From the NCBI RefSeq assembly GCF_000485595.1, contig NW_014577105.1, positions 146,267 through 166,462 on the forward strand: a DNA stretch of 20,196 nt, in the 5' to 3' direction. Positions 18,682 through 20,196 of the stretch are shown piece after piece. The first letter of the stretch is position 1; the number at the start of each line of letters is the position of its first letter. The DNA comes from Priapulus caudatus. Its lineage: Eukaryota > Priapulida > Priapulimorpha > Priapulimorphida > Priapulidae. Both the position numbers and the translations under genes were made by a program. The notes under the pieces were generated by a model that saw only the letters and a list, made by a program, of their open reading frames with translations, did not search any database and was not told the DNA's origin.

Positions 18682-18940
18682 CTCACCTGGGCAAGGAAAG
18701 CCAACATTTATCATTCTTCATGTGCCGGTAATGTTTTCTCGCCCGGGAGGAAAATGAAACATTTGTGATTGTTTTGCTCACCTGGGAAAAGAAATCCGCC
18801 ATTCCTTCTTCCTCACTGGCGGCAAACAAACCCACCGGTGTTTATTTCTCACCTCTACAAAAAGAAAGCTTCCTGTTTTTTACCCGGGGAAAAGAAATTC
18901 GCCGACAAGTGCTTCTAATCTGGGCTAAGGAAGTCACTGG
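18682..18940 (+). repeat. Irregular repeat of a CTCACCTGGG(A)AAAGAAA motif
   Basis: Six degenerate copies begin near 18682 (CTCACCTGGGCAAGGAAAGCC), 18738 (CTCGCCCGGGAGG), 18777 (CTCACCTGGGAAAAGAAATC), 18848 (CTCACCTCTACAAAAAGAAA), 18880 (TTACCCGGGGAAAAGAAATT) and 18916 (TAATCTGGGCTAAGGAAGTC). Between them GGTGTTTATTTCTC and GGTGTTTATACTC also recur. Spacing is uneven (32-71 bp), so this is a decayed repeat or a motif cluster, lying directly upstream of the open frame at 18971. Confidence 0.6.
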
Positions 18941-18970
18941 TGTTTATACTCGTTTGCGTTAGCCGTCGCC

Positions 18971-19000
18971 ATGCACAGGGATCACAGCACAGAGCGTAAG
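18971..19000 (+). CDS. Alternative: short first coding exon ending at a strong 5' splice site
   Basis: The thirty coding bases from ATG encode MHRDHSTERK and end AAG before GTAAGC at 19001, close to the metazoan donor consensus MAG/GTRAGT. This reading competes with the unspliced frame 18971-19528. Confidence 0.3.
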
Positions 19001-19528
19001 GTAAGCGTACACGCCGTAGATAAGAACTTGCTGCCGCCCAGCGTTGGCTGCACACAGATGCTAGAGGATTACACTACCAGCAGACCGGACTGTCTCGTCC
19101 CATGCTTCACAGCTACTAACGTTAGTCCGGCACAACCGCCGAGGTTGAGATCGACTGCTAAATGGTCGATAGCGGACGACGACGACGACGATGGCAACGA
19201 CGACTGCGACAATGGCAATACCAGAGCGCCTCTCGTCCCACTAGAGATTGGGCTGGAAGAGGAAGAAAGGTTAGAATTGTTTTGTTTACGAAAAGAAGTA
19301 TGTAAAGAAACATTTTCAGTAGTATTTAGTCGCACTGCGTATCCCGCACACTGTGCGTCTGCTAATCGCTGGGGAAAGGAACGTAAGAAAGCAATAATCT
19401 TAAGTATGGCCGCAGGTGCTGCGTGCACTTTTGTCACATTCCTGGGGTATTCGCAAGTTTTCATCATCTTGAAAGCCTTTAATGCTGACTTCAAATTGAA
19501 ACGATCAGTTGCGTGTTACGAGGGGTAG
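18971..19528 (+). CDS. Hypothetical 185-residue open frame (uncertain)
   Basis: ATG at 18971 has a good context (GTCGCCATGC); the frame is open from 18929 and stops at 19526. The product has an Asp run from a GAC triplet repeat (ADDDDDDGNDDCDN), an acidic patch (GLEEEERLELF), and near the C-terminus a hydrophobic segment (MAAGAACTFVTFLGYSQVFI) that could be membrane-spanning. No family is recognised. It is the longest frame on single-copy sequence in the window. Codon ten is followed by GTAAGC, so the alternative is a short first coding exon (MHRDHSTERK) with the rest intronic. The opposite strand is also open for 141 codons here, which weakens the case for either. Confidence 0.3.
   Translation: MHRDHSTERKVSVHAVDKNLLPPSVGCTQMLEDYTTSRPDCLVPCFTATNVSPAQPPRLRSTAKWSIADDDDDDGNDDCDNGNTRAPLVPLEIGLEEEERLELFCLRKEVCKETFSVVFSRTAYPAHCASANRWGKERKKAIILSMAAGAACTFVTFLGYSQVFIILKAFNADFKLKRSVACYEG
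19176..19220 (+). repeat. GAC triplet-rich tract
   Basis: CGACGACGACGACGATGG and following GAC/GAT/AAC triplets. In the open frame they encode Asp-rich sequence; on the other strand they encode a Ser run. Confidence 0.8.
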
Positions 19529-20060
19529 GACAGAGTTGTTGGGGGTGAGGTGTGGATGCTGGGGGGGGGGGGAGAGAGAACGGATGATGTCGTTTGTAAT
19601 TGATGATGTTTCTTCGTTATAGTTGTAAAAATACTTACACAGAGTTTGTACGAGTGCATACGTTTGCTCTCGACACACCGTAGCAACTAGCAAACACAAC
19701 CGATACGTTAATATATATATTCATATTATGATGGTTAACCACAGATCAATATTATCTGAAGAAAAAACGGCACAGTCATGAATTTATTGTATTCTGCACA
19801 GCAACACAAGACGCGAAGACTAATGTTAACAGGAGCGTAGCTAACCTATTGTTCCTGGGGGGGGGGGGTAAAGCAATGTGCATGGTGTGTTCTGGGAAGG
19901 TGACCGCCATTGACAATGTGTTGTATCTACTTTTCTCTGAGGAACAACTGCCCCATTGCTAGCTTCGGCCCTGTTTATGACTAATTTTGTTTCTGACAAC
20001 GGGCCCCAGGTTTTAGTATTCATTACAACAACCCAACACCCGCTGTACGGGGTACGGTAG
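19529..20060. other. Single-copy stretch with two long G runs
   Basis: G runs of 12 lie at 19561-19572 and 19857-19868. No gene or RNA is recognised. The second half (19870-20060) has a 117-codon minus-strand frame that begins in the CA repeat and is not credible. Confidence 0.5.
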
Positions 20061-20065
20061 TTGTG

Positions 20066-20151
20066 TATAATATATATATATATATATATAACGCACGCAT
20101 GCACGCTAGCACGCACGCACGCGTGTACGTACACACACACACGCACGCACA

Positions 20152-20196
<45 letters not shown>
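20066..20196. repeat. (TA)n followed by CACG/CA microsatellite to window end
   Basis: About 12 TA units, then CACGCACGC-type repeats, then pure CA running off the edge of the window. Another dinucleotide tract at the boundary means the next segment could again be one of the duplicated blocks. Confidence 0.95.

Overview
The window looks like repeat-rich eukaryotic nuclear DNA, most likely from an arthropod and plausibly an insect. Reasons: it holds reverse-transcriptase (RT) debris of the kind carried by non-LTR retrotransposons with a restriction-like endonuclease, many dinucleotide microsatellites, several hairpin (foldback) repeats, scattered GCGCCATCT-type motifs common in insect DNA, and a possible 63-nt intron. 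There are no bacterial-style genes, operons, ribosome binding sites, rRNA or tRNA. The species cannot be named from the sequence.

Layout. 1-2490 and 11741-14356 are two minus-strand copies of the same non-LTR element (R4/Dong-like by motif). Each has a 5' region, an N-terminal region, the distal part of the RT domain and a CCHC finger. Both copies lack the entire RT catalytic core. The 5' end of each abuts an (ATT)n tract. 2536-4270 and 14403-15970 are two copies of the flanking block, holding a foldback element, a (TA)n tract, a 33-bp perfect palindrome and a (CA)n tract. 4271-5289 and 8978-9956 are two copies of a block with the C-terminal half of the endonuclease, an (ATT)n tail, a TCCG minisatellite and the left end of a TTAA-flanked inverted-repeat element. 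5286-5838 and 8342-8886 are two copies of an AT-rich non-coding block. Single-copy stretches are about 5840-8340, 9990-11740 and 16230-20196.

Writing LINE body plus foldback block as A-B, the C-terminal block as X and the AT-rich block as Y, the order is A B (CA) X Y - unique - Y' (CA) X' (GA) - unique - A' B' (CA)(GA) - unique. Most switches between copies fall inside CA or GA dinucleotide repeats, and the copies differ mainly by one- or two-base indels. The region is therefore either a mosaic made by recombination at microsatellites or partly a long-read assembly artefact with unpolished consensus. This is the main caution for any reader.

Host genes are weakly represented. The best candidates are a serine/arginine-rich internal exon at 6017-6162, with a compatible following exon at 6226, and a 185-codon open frame at 18971-19528 whose tenth codon is followed by a near-consensus 5' splice site. 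Neither could be assigned to a family. Other notable structure: a 15-bp-arm hairpin flanked by 7-bp direct repeats (7899-7951), and a helically phased 10/11-bp repeat of a GTGACA-like core (17253-17362).
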